In this document: one piece after another, positions 19,061-28,252 of the stretch | Layout: each line of letters begins with the position of its first letter | How positions within the stretch are numbered: the stretch's first letter is position 1 | NCBI GenBank assembly: GCA_016235165.1 | Contig: JACRLX010000007.1 | Coordinates: 124,001-188,000, forward strand | DNA length: 64,000 bases | Direction of reading: 5' to 3' | DNA from: Rhodocyclales bacterium | GTDB taxonomy: Bacteria > Pseudomonadota > Gammaproteobacteria > Burkholderiales > Rhodocyclaceae | Position numbers and translations under genes: made by a program | The notes under the pieces: generated by a model | What the model was told of the DNA's origin: nothing | Database searches by the model: none | What the model saw: the letters and a program-made list of their open reading frames with translations, nothing else

Positions 19061-19585
19061 TCACTCGGACGGGAAGCGCAGCCTGGAAAAGTTGCGCCCG
19101 GCCTGAATGGCGCGCCGCTCGATCTCTGCCGCCGACGCCAGCCAGCCTTGCTGTTCCAGGAACAGCAGGTAGGCACGGGTGCTGATCTTGCGGCAGTTGC
19201 CGGGCAGCAAAAAGCTGGCACGGGCGATTTTATGGTCCTCGAACAGAAACACGGCCGTTCGTTGCGGCTGGTCCAGGGCGAAGTCGTTCATGGCCTCCTG
19301 GATCGCCAGTTCGCCGAGATTGGCGCTGCGCGCAGCGGCGGGGTCAGTCAACGACCTCTGCTGGTAATTCCGGAAAGTGCGGGTCGCGCGCACCGATACC
19401 CGGCTGGCGGCGGCCCACTGCACCAGCTTCTCGCTGGTCGGCGTCTGGTTGCGCGTCACTTCGTGCAGCACCATATCGACCAGCACGATCGGCCAGCCGG
19501 GCTTGAACAGCAGGTCGAGCGCATCGGCATAGGCCAGCGTGATCAGCGGCCCGGCGTCGGGCAGCAGGGCGGTGTTTGCGGCCAC
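19061..19585 (-). CDS. PIN-domain-like toxin of a toxin-antitoxin pair
   Basis: A 174-residue protein beginning 'LLPDAGPLITLAYADALD', which matches the first acidic motif of PIN-like nucleases. A second acidic region is 'DMVLHEVTRN' and a third 'FLFEDHKIAR'. Known PIN toxins cleave RNA. It starts 10 bases after the stop of the ribbon-helix-helix gene, the usual antitoxin-toxin order. Target and activity are not predictable. Confidence 0.75.
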   Translation of the reverse strand: MAANTALLPDAGPLITLAYADALDLLFKPGWPIVLVDMVLHEVTRNQTPTSEKLVQWAAASRVSVRATRTFRNYQQRSLTDPAAARSANLGELAIQEAMNDFALDQPQRTAVFLFEDHKIARASFLLPGNCRKISTRAYLLFLEQQGWLASAAEIERRAIQAGRNFSRLRFPSE

Positions 19586-19595
19586 CGCGAAAGGC

Positions 19596-19943
19596 TCAGC
19601 CGGCCAGCGACTTCAGTTGATCGACCATGTCGCGCGTGTCGGCCTCCGGCAGGCGCGGCATCGGCAGATGGGCTTGCGCCATCAACAGGAAGAGGTCTTC
19701 CTCGCTGTCGATCCCCAGTGCGCGCATGGCCTCGTCGCCCGCGATCCGCCCCAGCGAAAAGTCGAGCAGCCGCCGGAAATTCTGGTTGCCCGTGGCTTCG
19801 GCCGCCTCGAAGGTTTCAACCAGATGGCGAAGCTCGGCATTGAACAAGGCATTCACCGAGGTGTCGGTCTTCGCGGCAATGATCTTGGCGCGCTTGAGCA
19901 GATCGCGATCGACGGCGCCGGTGAAATTGACGGTGCTGGCCAT
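19596..19943 (-). CDS. Ribbon-helix-helix-type antitoxin
   Basis: A 115-residue protein. Its N-terminus 'STVNFTGAVDRDLLKRAKIIAAKTDTSVNALFNAEL' region is a ribbon-helix-helix DNA-binding pattern (beta strand, then two helices). The rest is helical and likely binds the PIN-like partner. I chose the ATG at 19943 because it starts at the DNA-binding strand and an upstream palindrome lies 20 bases away. The pair would autorepress. Confidence 0.72.
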   Translation of the reverse strand: MASTVNFTGAVDRDLLKRAKIIAAKTDTSVNALFNAELRHLVETFEAAEATGNQNFRRLLDFSLGRIAGDEAMRALGIDSEEDLFLLMAQAHLPMPRLPEADTRDMVDQLKSLAG

Positions 19944-19963
19944 TTCTTGCCCCCATGGAATTA

Positions 19964-19979
19964 ACACATAATTAAGTGT
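19964..19979. promoter_or_regulatory. Candidate autoregulatory operator of the toxin-antitoxin pair
   Basis: AT-rich palindrome ACAC-ataattaa-GTGT, 20 bases upstream of the antitoxin start. It is one of the few AT-rich spots nearby. Ribbon-helix-helix antitoxins usually bind such sites over their promoter. Confidence 0.45.
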
Positions 19980-20386
19980 ATCACTCCAATATGTGCCCCA
20001 GTCATTCTCCTTGGTATTGACGGACTTTCTACCTTCAACTGGTTCGACCCAAAGGCGGCGGGTCACATTGGGCTAACGCCGCCCAAGGCCGAACGGACGC
20101 AGGAGGCTGCCGATTTGGCGGACGCCGCGGCGAGGAGTCGTGCCAGGGGTAGTCCGCTGGCGCTGTCCGACGACGACGCCCCGAAGGAAGTCCTCTTGGG
20201 GGATGCCAGCCTCATCGCCATCGGCTGGTTTCGCCAGCGGCCTGGCGCGGCCCCGTAGCAAGGGAACCCGCAGGGCGGAAGCCCATGAGGCAGCAGCCTG
20301 CGTCCGGCCGGCCGGGTTCATCCACGAAATTCGCCGTCCCGTCAGCGCCGACTCTTATGGCTTTACTTGCGCGGCAACGAGTTGCA
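19980..20386. other. Gene-poor stretch between the toxin-antitoxin pair and the HepT remnant
   Basis: No reading frame with recognisable homology, RNA or terminator is seen. It holds one copy of the dispersed repeat (20332-20353) and looks like decayed DNA between two toxin-antitoxin fragments. Confidence 0.5.
20332..20353 (+). repeat. Dispersed short repeat, copy 2
   Basis: CGCCGTCCCGTCAGCGCCGACT, one mismatch from copy 1 over this stretch. It lies in the gene-poor stretch. Confidence 0.7.
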
Positions 20387-20524
20387 TCAGTACGTGCAGG
20401 TCAGCACTGCGGTCCGGACAAGTTCATTGGCCAGAAAGCGGGGTTCGTCGAACCCGGCCACAAAGCGTTCAATGGCCTCGATGGCGTCAAGAATGTCCGC
20501 CAGATAAAGTGCGTCACTCCGCAT
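20387..20524 (-). pseudogene. Truncated HepT-like (DUF86) toxin gene
   Basis: The minus strand from ATG 20524 encodes 45 residues. The first 41 ('YLADILDAIEAIERFVAG', 'FLANELVRTAVL') fit the start of HepT/DUF86 RNases from MNT/HepT toxin-antitoxin modules. The frame stops where the catalytic R-x4-6-H region should follow, and no partner MNT nucleotidyltransferase is present. I read it as a decayed module. Confidence 0.6.
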
Positions 20525-20544
20525 GAATGATCAGCACGTTCACA

Positions 20545-21378
20545 TCACAGTCCGTCTGCCGCCAGCGCCCGCACGATGCCGGCAATCCCTTCCCGCGCCC
20601 CAACCGCCACCCCGACATCGCGCCGATGCGGCACCTGCGATTCGCGTGGATTGATGCGGATCAGCGGTGCGTCGAGGCTGTGCACGAAGGCACGCACCGT
20701 GGCCACCGTGCTGCCGGCGCCGACTTCCACCACCACCGGCCGCTCGACCGTTTGCAGCCAGGCCGCCAGCCGCCGTTCCTGTTCGCGGCTGCGTGCCTCG
20801 ATCCAGTCCCAGTCGCCGAACATCAGGATCGCCGGCCGCGCCAGGCCGCCGCACTTTGGGCAGCGCGGCAGCGGCGACGTCAGGCGACAGGTCTCCGTAT
20901 CCACCTCGGGCACCAGTTGGTCCGCGCTCCAGATCGCATCGCCGCAGGGCGCCAGGCATTGCAGCCAGTGGATAGCGCCGTGGCATTCGACGATGCACTC
21001 ATCGGTGAAGCCGGCGCGCTGGAACTGGCCGTCGACATTGCTGGTGAACACGAAGCCGCCGCGCGGCATGCTGGCGGCAAGATCGCGCAACTGAGTGAAG
21101 CCGTCGTGCGGCTGCGTTGCCCGGTAAAGATTGAGGCGATGGCCGTAGAAGCCCCAGGCCAGTTCCGGGTCGGCGCGGAAGGCCGCCGGGGCGGCGATCT
21201 CCTCGAAGAGCATGCGCGCCCGGCCCAGCGCCGGGTAGGCGCGCCAGAAACCTTCGGCGCCGCGAAAATCCGGCAGCCCGGAATCCACGCCGATGCCGGC
21301 GCCGGCGGCGATCACCAGCGCGTCGGCCTCTTCGATCAGGCGCGCGGCGGTAGCGTAGCCGGCAGGCAGATCGCTCAC
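20545..21378 (-). CDS. Sir2-family NAD-dependent protein deacylase
   Basis: A 277-residue sirtuin. It shows 'AAGAGIGVDSGLPDFRG' for NAD binding, 'TSNVDGQF' (variant of TQN-ID), the catalytic His in 'VECHGAIHWLQC' and a zinc site formed by Cys in 'LQCLAPC' and 'CPKC'. It removes acyl groups from lysines using NAD in the cytoplasm. Its ATG overlaps the TGA of the upstream ABC exporter gene (ATGA), so it is the last gene of an MFS-ABC-sirtuin operon. That pairing is unusual and its meaning is not clear. Confidence 0.92.
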   Translation of the reverse strand: MSDLPAGYATAARLIEEADALVIAAGAGIGVDSGLPDFRGAEGFWRAYPALGRARMLFEEIAAPAAFRADPELAWGFYGHRLNLYRATQPHDGFTQLRDLAASMPRGGFVFTSNVDGQFQRAGFTDECIVECHGAIHWLQCLAPCGDAIWSADQLVPEVDTETCRLTSPLPRCPKCGGLARPAILMFGDWDWIEARSREQERRLAAWLQTVERPVVVEVGAGSTVATVRAFVHSLDAPLIRINPRESQVPHRRDVGVAVGAREGIAGIVRALAADGL

Positions 21379-23117
21379 GCGGCGAACTGCAGCCGCGCCA
21401 GGTGGGCGTAGAGCCCATCCCGGCGCACCAGCTCGTCATGCGTGCCGGCCTCGACGATGCGCCCCTGCTCCATGACCACGATGCGATCGGCGCGCTGCAC
21501 GGTGGCGAGGCGATGGGCGATGACCAGGGTCGTGCGGTTCTTCATCAGGCCTTCGAGGGCCGCCTGCACCAGGCGCTCGCTTTCGGCATCGAGCGCCGAG
21601 GTCGCCTCGTCGAGCAACAGGATGGGCCGGTCGGCGAGCAGCGCGCGGGCGATGGCGATGCGCTGGCGCTGCCCGCCCGACAGGCGCACGCCGCGTTCGC
21701 CGAGATCCGTGTCGTAGCCCTGCGGCAAGGCGGCGACGAAGTCATCGGCATAGGCGGCGGCGCAGGCCGCGCGCACTTCCTCGGGACTGGCCTCGGGCCG
21801 CGCGTAACGCACGTTCTCCAGCACGCTGGTGGCAAAGATCACCGCCTCCTGCGGCACCAGGGCGGTGGCGCGGCGCACCGCCAGCGGGTCGGCCTCGGCC
21901 AAGGGCACACCGTCGAGCAGGAGTCGCCCCGATTGCGGATCGTAGAAGCGCAGCAGCAGCTGGAACACCGTGGTCTTGCCTGCGCCCGAAGGCCCGACCA
22001 GGGCCACGGTCTCGCCCGCGGCGACGGTGAGGCTGAAGTCCTCCAGGGCCGGCGTATCCGGCCGCGAGGGATAACGGAAGCCGACCGCCTCGAAGGCGAT
22101 CTCGCCGCGCGGGCGCGCCGGCAGCGGAGTCGGCGCTGGCGGTACGGCGACGTCCGGCCGCGCATCGAGCAGTTCCAGCAGCCTCTCGGTGGCGCCGGCC
22201 GCGCGCTGCAGGTCGCCCCAGGATTCCGACAGCGCGCCGACCGAGCCGCCGACCAGCGCCGCGTAAAAGACGAAGGCCGAGAGCTGCCCCGGCGTGATCT
22301 CGCCGGCCAGTACGTCGTGGCCGCCGACCCAGAGGATCAGCGAAATGGCGCCGAACACCAGCACCAGCACCACGGCCACCAGCGTGGCGCGGTTGCGGAT
22401 GCGCGCCAGCGCCGTGTTGAAGCCGCGCTCGATGAGGCCGGCGAATTCGCGCCGGTCGGCGGCCTCGTGGCCATAGGCCTGGACGATGCGGATTTCATGG
22501 ATGGTCTCGTCGATGCGGTTGCCCAGGTCGGCGACGCGGTCCTGGCTGATGCGCGACAGCCGCCGCACGCGACGGCCGAAGAGCACGATGGGCGCCACCA
22601 CCAGCGGCACGCCACCGAGCACCAGCAGGGTCAGCTTGAGGTTGGTGGTGAACAGCATGACCAGCCCGCCGACCAGGATCAGCAGGTTGCGCAGCGCGAT
22701 CGACAGGCTCGATCCCACCGCGTTTTCGATCAGCGCGGTGTCCGAGGTCAGGCGCGAAATCACCGCGCCGGTGCGCCCGGCCTCGAACCAGGACGGCGGC
22801 AGCGTCAGCAGGTGGTCGAAGACGCGGCGGCGCAGGTCGGCCGTGACCCGCTCGCCCAGCCAGGAGACGTTGTAGAAGCGCGTGTAGGTCGCCAGCGCGA
22901 GCAGCAGGATGATGCCGAACATCATCATCAGCGCGCGGTCCAGCCAGGCCGGGTCGCCGGCGGCAAAGCCACGGTCGATCACCGCGCGCAGGCCCTGGCC
23001 GACGCCAAGCATGGCCAGCGCCGCGACCACCAGGGCGATGGCGGCGACGACGACGCGGCCGCGATGCGGGCGCAGCAGCGACCAGGCGATGCGGGCGGGA
23101 GTCTTCAGGCTGGCCAT
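21375..23117 (-). CDS. ABC exporter half-transporter (permease-ATPase fusion, MsbA/LapB-like)
   Basis: A 580-residue half-transporter: an ABC membrane domain with about six helices (about 15-300) and a nucleotide-binding domain with Walker A 'GPSGAGKTT', signature '[16 protein letters not shown]' and Walker B '[12 protein letters not shown]'. It should work as a homodimer exporting lipids or drugs. The linker near residue 330 ('VPPAPTPLP') is encoded by a sequence matching the dispersed repeat core. It starts 3 bases after the MFS stop and overlaps the sirtuin gene by 4 bases. Confidence 0.95.
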   Translation of the reverse strand: MASLKTPARIAWSLLRPHRGRVVVAAIALVVAALAMLGVGQGLRAVIDRGFAAGDPAWLDRALMMMFGIILLLALATYTRFYNVSWLGERVTADLRRRVFDHLLTLPPSWFEAGRTGAVISRLTSDTALIENAVGSSLSIALRNLLILVGGLVMLFTTNLKLTLLVLGGVPLVVAPIVLFGRRVRRLSRISQDRVADLGNRIDETIHEIRIVQAYGHEAADRREFAGLIERGFNTALARIRNRATLVAVVLVLVFGAISLILWVGGHDVLAGEITPGQLSAFVFYAALVGGSVGALSESWGDLQRAAGATERLLELLDARPDVAVPPAPTPLPARPRGEIAFEAVGFRYPSRPDTPALEDFSLTVAAGETVALVGPSGAGKTTVFQLLLRFYDPQSGRLLLDGVPLAEADPLAVRRATALVPQEAVIFATSVLENVRYARPEASPEEVRAACAAAYADDFVAALPQGYDTDLGERGVRLSGGQRQRIAIARALLADRPILLLDEATSALDAESERLVQAALEGLMKNRTTLVIAHRLATVQRADRIVVMEQGRIVEAGTHDELVRRDGLYAHLARLQFAA

Positions 23118-23120
23118 GGG

Positions 23121-24335
23121 CTACCCCGCTTTGCGCCGCAACAGCCGCGGGCGCAGGACCAGGCCCACCGCCAGCGCCAGCAGGCCGCAGCCGAACAGCA
23201 CCGCTTGCACACCGACCCACTGGGCCAGTTGCCCGACCATGAAACTGCCCAGCGGCGCGATGCCGAGGAAGGCCATCGAGAAGATGCCCATCACGCGGCC
23301 GCGATAGGCGTCGTCTACCTCCAGCTGCACCAGGGTGTTGCTGCCGGCGATGAAGGCGATCACGGCGAAGCCTATTGTCATGACGACGGCGAAGCCGACC
23401 GCGAGCACGGTATTGAAGGCAAACAGCATCAGGCCGGCGGCGCCCAGCAGCATGGCATCGGCCACGCGTCGCGGCAGGCGTTCGGTGCCCTGGCGGCTGG
23501 CGAGATAGAGCCCGGCGAACAGGGCGCCGGCGCCGGCGCTGCCGATCAGCAGGCCGTAGGTGCGCGCATCGCCGCCGTAGATCGCGTTGGCGTAGAGCGG
23601 CATCATCACGGCATAGGGCGTGAGCAGGAAGCTCAGCGTCGCCACCGCCAGCAGGCGATGGCGGATGGTGGCGTGGCTCCAGGCGTAGGCCACGCCCTCG
23701 CGGAATGCCTGCCAGGCCGGTTCGCTCGCCCGCGCCTGGGGACCAAGCCGCATTGCCAGCAGGGCGAGGATCACGGCCAGGTAGCTGGCGGCATTGATGA
23801 CGAAGCACCAGGCCTCGCCGAAGGCCGCCACGGCAAAGCCGGCCAGCGCCGGGCCGATGAAGCGCGCCGTGTTCATCAGCAGCGAATTCAGCGCGATGGC
23901 GTTCGGCAGGTCTTCGCGCTTTTCCACCAGTTGGGCCGAAAACGCCTGGCGCGTCGGCAGATCCACGGCGTTGATGGCGCCGAGCACGAAGGCCAGCGCG
24001 ATCAGCCAGCCGGGCGTCGCTTCCCCGTGCCAGGCCAGCGCGGCCAGGGCCAGCGCCTGCCCCAGGGCGGCGCATTGGGTGGCGAGCAGGATGCGGCGGC
24101 GGTCGTAGCGGTCGGTCAGCACCCCGGCGATCGGCCCGATCAGCAGGATCGGGATCTGGCTGGCGAAGCCGACCATGCCCAGCACCGCGGCCGAGTTCGA
24201 CAGCCGCCAGGCCAGCCAGATCATGGCGATCTGCTGCATCCAGGTGCCGGCCAGCGAAACCAGTTGGCCAGCGAAGTAAAGGCGGTAGTTGCGCGAAGCC
24301 AAAGCGCGCGCGAACACGGCGTCGAGGAATCCCAT
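23121..24335 (-). CDS. MFS transporter (MFS_3/EntS-like)
   Basis: A 404-residue protein with about 12 hydrophobic segments, 'LYFAGQLVSLAGTWMQQIA' at the N-terminus and motif A 'GVLTDRYDRRRIL', typical of the MFS_3 group (enterobactin exporter EntS-like and macrolide exporters). The ATG at 24335 is chosen over one 27 bases upstream because it gives the family's usual short N-terminus. It heads the MFS-ABC-sirtuin operon and is divergent from the MoxR gene. Substrate unknown. Confidence 0.88.
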   Translation of the reverse strand: MGFLDAVFARALASRNYRLYFAGQLVSLAGTWMQQIAMIWLAWRLSNSAAVLGMVGFASQIPILLIGPIAGVLTDRYDRRRILLATQCAALGQALALAALAWHGEATPGWLIALAFVLGAINAVDLPTRQAFSAQLVEKREDLPNAIALNSLLMNTARFIGPALAGFAVAAFGEAWCFVINAASYLAVILALLAMRLGPQARASEPAWQAFREGVAYAWSHATIRHRLLAVATLSFLLTPYAVMMPLYANAIYGGDARTYGLLIGSAGAGALFAGLYLASRQGTERLPRRVADAMLLGAAGLMLFAFNTVLAVGFAVVMTIGFAVIAFIAGSNTLVQLEVDDAYRGRVMGIFSMAFLGIAPLGSFMVGQLAQWVGVQAVLFGCGLLALAVGLVLRPRLLRRKAG

Positions 24336-24384
24336 TGCCGCGATTATCGCCGACACGAGCATCCGGCTTGAGCCCGATCAAGAA

Positions 24385-24406
24385 CGCCGTGCCGCCAGCG
24401 CCGACT
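24385..24406 (+). repeat. Dispersed short repeat, copy 3
   Basis: CGCCGTGCCGCCAGCGCCGACT in the MFS/MoxR divergent gap, ending 21 bases before the MoxR ATG. Confidence 0.72.
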
Positions 24407-24427
24407 CCGGGCCTACAATTCCGCCCC

Positions 24428-25828
24428 ATGATGACCACTACCCTCCCCACCCGCCTGCGCGCCTTGCTCGACTGCCTCGAAGCCGGTCTGGTTGAGCGCC
24501 GCCAGAGCGTGAGACTCGCCCTGCTGGCCGCACTGGCCGGCGAACATACCCTGCTGGTCGGCCCGCCCGGCACGGCCAAGAGCGAACTGGCGCGGCGGCT
24601 GCACGCGGTGTTCCGCGATGCGCGCTACTTCGAGCGCCTGCTGACCCGCTTCTCGGTGCCCGAAGAGCTGTTCGGCCCGCTCTCGATCAAGGCCCTGGAA
24701 GAAGACCGCTACGAGCGCCATACCGCCGGCTTCCTGCCCGATGCCTCGATTGCCTTCATCGACGAGGTGTTCAAGGCCAACAGCGCCATCCTCAATGCCC
24801 TGCTGACGCTGCTCAACGAGCGCGAGTTCGACAACGGCGCCGGGCGCCAGCGCTGTCCGCTGATCAGCGCCATCGGCGCCACCAACGAGGTGCCCGAGGA
24901 CGAAGTCGGCGAAGCCTTTTTCGACCGCTTCCTTGTGCGCCTGCCGGTTTCGCCCGTGAGCCAGGAGGCCTTCGGCGCCCTGCTCGCCGCCGGCAGCCTG
25001 CGCTCCTGGCAGGCGCCACCGGAGGCGCAGCGGCTCGACCCGACCGAGCTTGCCGCCCTGGGCCAACGCGCCGCGCAGGTCGCGCTGCCGGCAGGCATCA
25101 CCGCCGTGATGGCCGAGCTGCGCCGTCACCTGGCCACGCTGCCACTGGTTGTCTCCGACCGCCGCTGGGTGCGGATCGTCTGGCTGCTGCGCGTGGCCGC
25201 CGCCAGCGAAGGCCGGCCGCGACTCGATGACTGGGACCTGCTCCTGCTGCCCTGGCTGACCGCACCCGACGCACCGCGCCAGGCCATCGTCGCCGACTGG
25301 CTGGCGGCGCGTCTCGGCGTGCGCGAAGCCTTCGCGCCCGAGCGCCTGTCGCGCGTGGTGCAGGCCTTCGAGGCCCAGTTGCAGGCTGAGCGGGAAGCCA
25401 ACGACCTCGATTACGACGAGCTCGGCCGGCTGCGCTTCTCGGCCGTGGAACTCGCCGGCGAGGTCGGCGACGCCAAGGGTGGCGCCTCCGCGCCGCGCAT
25501 GAAGTACAGTCGGCGCCGGCGCTACGGCGAAAGCCACGTCCGGGCCCGCCTGCGCCAGATCGACGAGCTGCTGGCGCGCATCGCCGCCTATGCCGAGGAG
25601 ATTGCCGCCCGGCGCGCGGAACTCGCCGCCTTCGCCGCCACCAGCCTGTGGCTCAACGAAGCCCTCACGGCGCGCGCCCAGGCCTGCCTGGAGGCCACCG
25701 CCGGCGCCATCGCCGAACTCTCGGCGCGAACACGCTCCGCGCGCCAGGGTTTCGTCGACCTGCCGCGCCTGGAAGCCGACGACGGCCACGTGCCCGAGCC
25801 GATAGCGCACGACGAGCTCGCGGCGTGA
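24428..25828 (+). CDS. MoxR-family AAA+ ATPase (RavA-like)
   Basis: A 466-residue ATPase with Walker A 'GPPGTAKSE' (about 43-51), Walker B 'IAFIDEVFKA', sensor 1 'ISAIGATNE' and the arginine finger region 'FFDRFLVRLP'. A C-terminal extension of about 180 residues resembles E. coli RavA. MoxR proteins act with von Willebrand A partners to remodel or insert metals into proteins. Its stop overlaps the GTG start of the VWA gene (GTGA). Two ATGs at 24428 and 24431 are possible starts. Confidence 0.92.
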   Translation: MMTTTLPTRLRALLDCLEAGLVERRQSVRLALLAALAGEHTLLVGPPGTAKSELARRLHAVFRDARYFERLLTRFSVPEELFGPLSIKALEEDRYERHTAGFLPDASIAFIDEVFKANSAILNALLTLLNEREFDNGAGRQRCPLISAIGATNEVPEDEVGEAFFDRFLVRLPVSPVSQEAFGALLAAGSLRSWQAPPEAQRLDPTELAALGQRAAQVALPAGITAVMAELRRHLATLPLVVSDRRWVRIVWLLRVAAASEGRPRLDDWDLLLLPWLTAPDAPRQAIVADWLAARLGVREAFAPERLSRVVQAFEAQLQAEREANDLDYDELGRLRFSAVELAGEVGDAKGGASAPRMKYSRRRRYGESHVRARLRQIDELLARIAAYAEEIAARRAELAAFAATSLWLNEALTARAQACLEATAGAIAELSARTRSARQGFVDLPRLEADDGHVPEPIAHDELAA

Positions 25829-27405
25829 CGACTCCGGCCACCGCGCCTGCCCCCGCCCTGCCCCCGCCGCGGCTGTTCGCCGCCGGCGAAGCGCGTCTCG
25901 CCGCGCTCGACGGGCTGGCCCGCGCACAATGGCTGGGCAGCCTGACGAATTCGCAGGGCTGGCTGGAACCGCGACTTGCGGCCCTCGCCGACTTGCGTCG
26001 GGCCTTGCACCAGGGTCGCGGCCCCGAGGCCGGCGCACGCGACTGGCCACCCGCGCCGGTCGCCACGGCGGTCACGGCCACCTTTGCCGAGCTCGACCTG
26101 CCGCGCTACTGCCAAGGACAGGCCGAACTCACCGACACGGTGCTGATGAGCCTGCTGTTCCAGCTCGACCTGATCGTCGATTACATCGACCGCGGCGCCA
26201 GCGAGGCCGAAGCGCTGGCGATGGCCATGCAGGCCTTCCGCGAGGACTGGGCCAAGCACTGTGGCGAGATCGACGAATTGGTCGAGGTCTTCGGCATGGT
26301 GCCCGACGACTGCGAGCACAGCCGCTGGGACGAGCTGCGCGGCCTGTTGCACTCGGCGGGCTGGCAGGAAATGCTGCGCATCCGGCGCCTGATCGCCGGC
26401 CTGCCCGAGCTGGTGAAAATCATCCGCGAGCTGGGCCGCGCGCGGCCCACCGACGAGGACGACGTGGCCAGCCAGTCGCTGGTCGAGGTGATGGAACAGG
26501 CGCTCGCCCTGCGTGCCGAGGCGCGCAGCGTGCGCGTGCCGGACATGCCGGGCGAGACGCGCGGCATCCACCGCGCCGACCGCCTGGCGCGCATGCTGCC
26601 GGCCGAAGCCATGCTGCTCGGCCATCCGCGCCTGCGCCTGGTGTGGCATGCGCGCCGCGCCGAGCGCACGCTGCTTTGTTACGAAGACGACGACCGCATG
26701 ACCGAGACGCGTCTGCACGAGGCCCCGGTGCTGCAACCGCGCCCCGGCCTGATGCCGGCGAAGAAGCTGGAGCTGGGCCCGATGCTGGTCTGCGTCGATA
26801 CCTCGGGCTCGATGCAGGGCGGCTCCGAGGCGGTGGCCAAGGCCGTGGTGCTGGAAGCCATGCGCGCCGCCCATGCCCGGGGGCGGGCCTGCCGCGTGTT
26901 CGCCTTTGGCGGCCCCGAAGAAGTGATCGAAATGGACCTGCCGGTGGACCGCGCCGGCATCGAACGCGCGACACGCTTTCTCGGCCAGTCCTTCCGTGGC
27001 GGCACCGACATCTGCGCACCGCTGGAAAAGGTGATCGCCGCCGTCGAGCAGGAGCGCTGGCGCCAGGCCGACCTGCTGCTGGCCACCGACGGCGAGTTCG
27101 GCGCCACCCCGGCACTCGCCGCGCGGCTCAATGCGGTGAAGCGGGAACTCGGGCTACGCGTGCAGGGCGTGCTGATCGCCGACCGCGAGACCGTGGGCCT
27201 GCTGGAAATCGCCGACCACATCTTTCCGGTGCGCGACTGGCGCCGCTTCGGCGGCAGCGATGCCGAATCGCCGATCCATTCCCACCGCCTCACCGCGCTC
27301 TATTTCCCCGGCGCGCTGCGCAACGAGGCCACGCGCGAAGGCACGGTGGACGGCGCCACGGCCTCCGCCGCGCTGCGCTCCGGCCAGCACCAGGACATCA
27401 AATGA
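25825..27405 (+). CDS. VWA-domain protein, MoxR partner (ViaA-like)
   Basis: A 526-residue protein. The N-terminal part is helical, and the C-terminal von Willebrand A domain carries the metal-ion site 'DTSGSMQGG' (near residue 323), 'GGTDICAPL' and 'LLLATDGEFG', so it should bind Mg or Ca. Start is GTG, overlapping the MoxR stop. In E. coli the RavA-ViaA pair acts on respiratory complexes and iron-sulfur targets; whether that holds here is inferred. It overlaps the next gene by 4 bases (ATGA). Confidence 0.9.
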   Translation: MTTPATAPAPALPPPRLFAAGEARLAALDGLARAQWLGSLTNSQGWLEPRLAALADLRRALHQGRGPEAGARDWPPAPVATAVTATFAELDLPRYCQGQAELTDTVLMSLLFQLDLIVDYIDRGASEAEALAMAMQAFREDWAKHCGEIDELVEVFGMVPDDCEHSRWDELRGLLHSAGWQEMLRIRRLIAGLPELVKIIRELGRARPTDEDDVASQSLVEVMEQALALRAEARSVRVPDMPGETRGIHRADRLARMLPAEAMLLGHPRLRLVWHARRAERTLLCYEDDDRMTETRLHEAPVLQPRPGLMPAKKLELGPMLVCVDTSGSMQGGSEAVAKAVVLEAMRAAHARGRACRVFAFGGPEEVIEMDLPVDRAGIERATRFLGQSFRGGTDICAPLEKVIAAVEQERWRQADLLLATDGEFGATPALAARLNAVKRELGLRVQGVLIADRETVGLLEIADHIFPVRDWRRFGGSDAESPIHSHRLTALYFPGALRNEATREGTVDGATASAALRSGQHQDIK

Positions 27406-28250
27406 ACTTCGCCAGCGACTACCTCGCCCAGCTCGACGCCTTCGCCGCCGCCGTGCCGTTACCGCGCGTGCGCGCCCTGCACCTGCCGCCGCCGCCCAGC
27501 GCCGACGCCAGCGCCAACAAGGGCGAATTCTGCGCGCTGGAACTCGATGACGGTTCGCTCGGCCTCTCCTATGTGCTGTTCGACGACACGCTGGCCCGGC
27601 TGCGCGCCGCCGGCGACGGACTCGGCCTGGCCGGCGCCGACGCGCTGGCCGTGGCACGCCGTTACGCCAGCGCCGACTCTTTCGGCCGCACCGTCGGCTT
27701 TGCCGCCGCCAATGCGCTGACGCGTTGCCTTTACGATCGCGCCGGCTTTGCCCCCCCGGCCAGCCGCGATTCGATAGGCCAGATGGAGCCGCGCGCCGGC
27801 GAGCACATCGGCATGATCGGCCTGTTTCGCCCACTGCTCGGTCGCGTGCTGGAAAGCGGCGCGCGCCTGACGGTGGTCGAGCTGAATCCGGCGCTGGCCG
27901 GCGCGGCCGAGGGCTACCGCGTCACGCTCGATGCCGGCGAACTGGAAACTTGCGACAAGGTCGTCTCGACCAGCACCCTGCTGCTCAACGACACCCTTGA
28001 CCGCATGCTCGGCCACTGCAGCCAGGCGCGCTGGTTCGCCATGGTCGGCCCCGGCGCCGGCTGCCTGCCGGACGCGCTGTTCGCGCGTGGCGTGACGCTG
28101 ATCGGCGGCAACCGGATCGACGACGGCGCGGGCTTCGTCGCCGCCCTGTGCCGCGGCGAATCGACCAGCGCCTTCAGCACCAAATCGGCGCTGACGCCGG
28201 ACGGCTATCCAGGCTTCAGCGCCCTGCTCGAACGCGCGAAACGCGCCTGA
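27402..28250 (+). CDS. DUF364/DUF4213 putative metal-chelating protein
   Basis: A 282-residue protein of the DUF4213/DUF364 type. It shows 'SIGQMEPRAGEHIGMIGLFRPLL' region, 'VSTSTLLLNDTLDRML' and 'MVGPGAGCLPDALFARGVTLIGG', which match the Rossmann-like C-terminal domain predicted to bind heavy metals. In some bacteria the family is near nitrogenase or molybdenum genes. Here it is coupled by an ATGA overlap to the MoxR/VWA pair, which fits a metal or metallocofactor maturation role (inference). Confidence 0.82.
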   Translation: MNFASDYLAQLDAFAAAVPLPRVRALHLPPPPSADASANKGEFCALELDDGSLGLSYVLFDDTLARLRAAGDGLGLAGADALAVARRYASADSFGRTVGFAAANALTRCLYDRAGFAPPASRDSIGQMEPRAGEHIGMIGLFRPLLGRVLESGARLTVVELNPALAGAAEGYRVTLDAGELETCDKVVSTSTLLLNDTLDRMLGHCSQARWFAMVGPGAGCLPDALFARGVTLIGGNRIDDGAGFVAALCRGESTSAFSTKSALTPDGYPGFSALLERAKRA

Positions 28251-28252
28251 GC

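Noticed and set aside
21402-24371. A 989-codon plus-strand frame opposite the ABC and MFS genes
   Set aside because: Composition is His/Gln/Arg-rich shadow sequence; the minus-strand genes have full families.
27665-27685. Another partial match to the repeat (GCCAGCGCCGACTCTTTCGG) inside the DUF364 gene
   Set aside because: Only the core matches and it lies in a coding region in another frame; likely chance.
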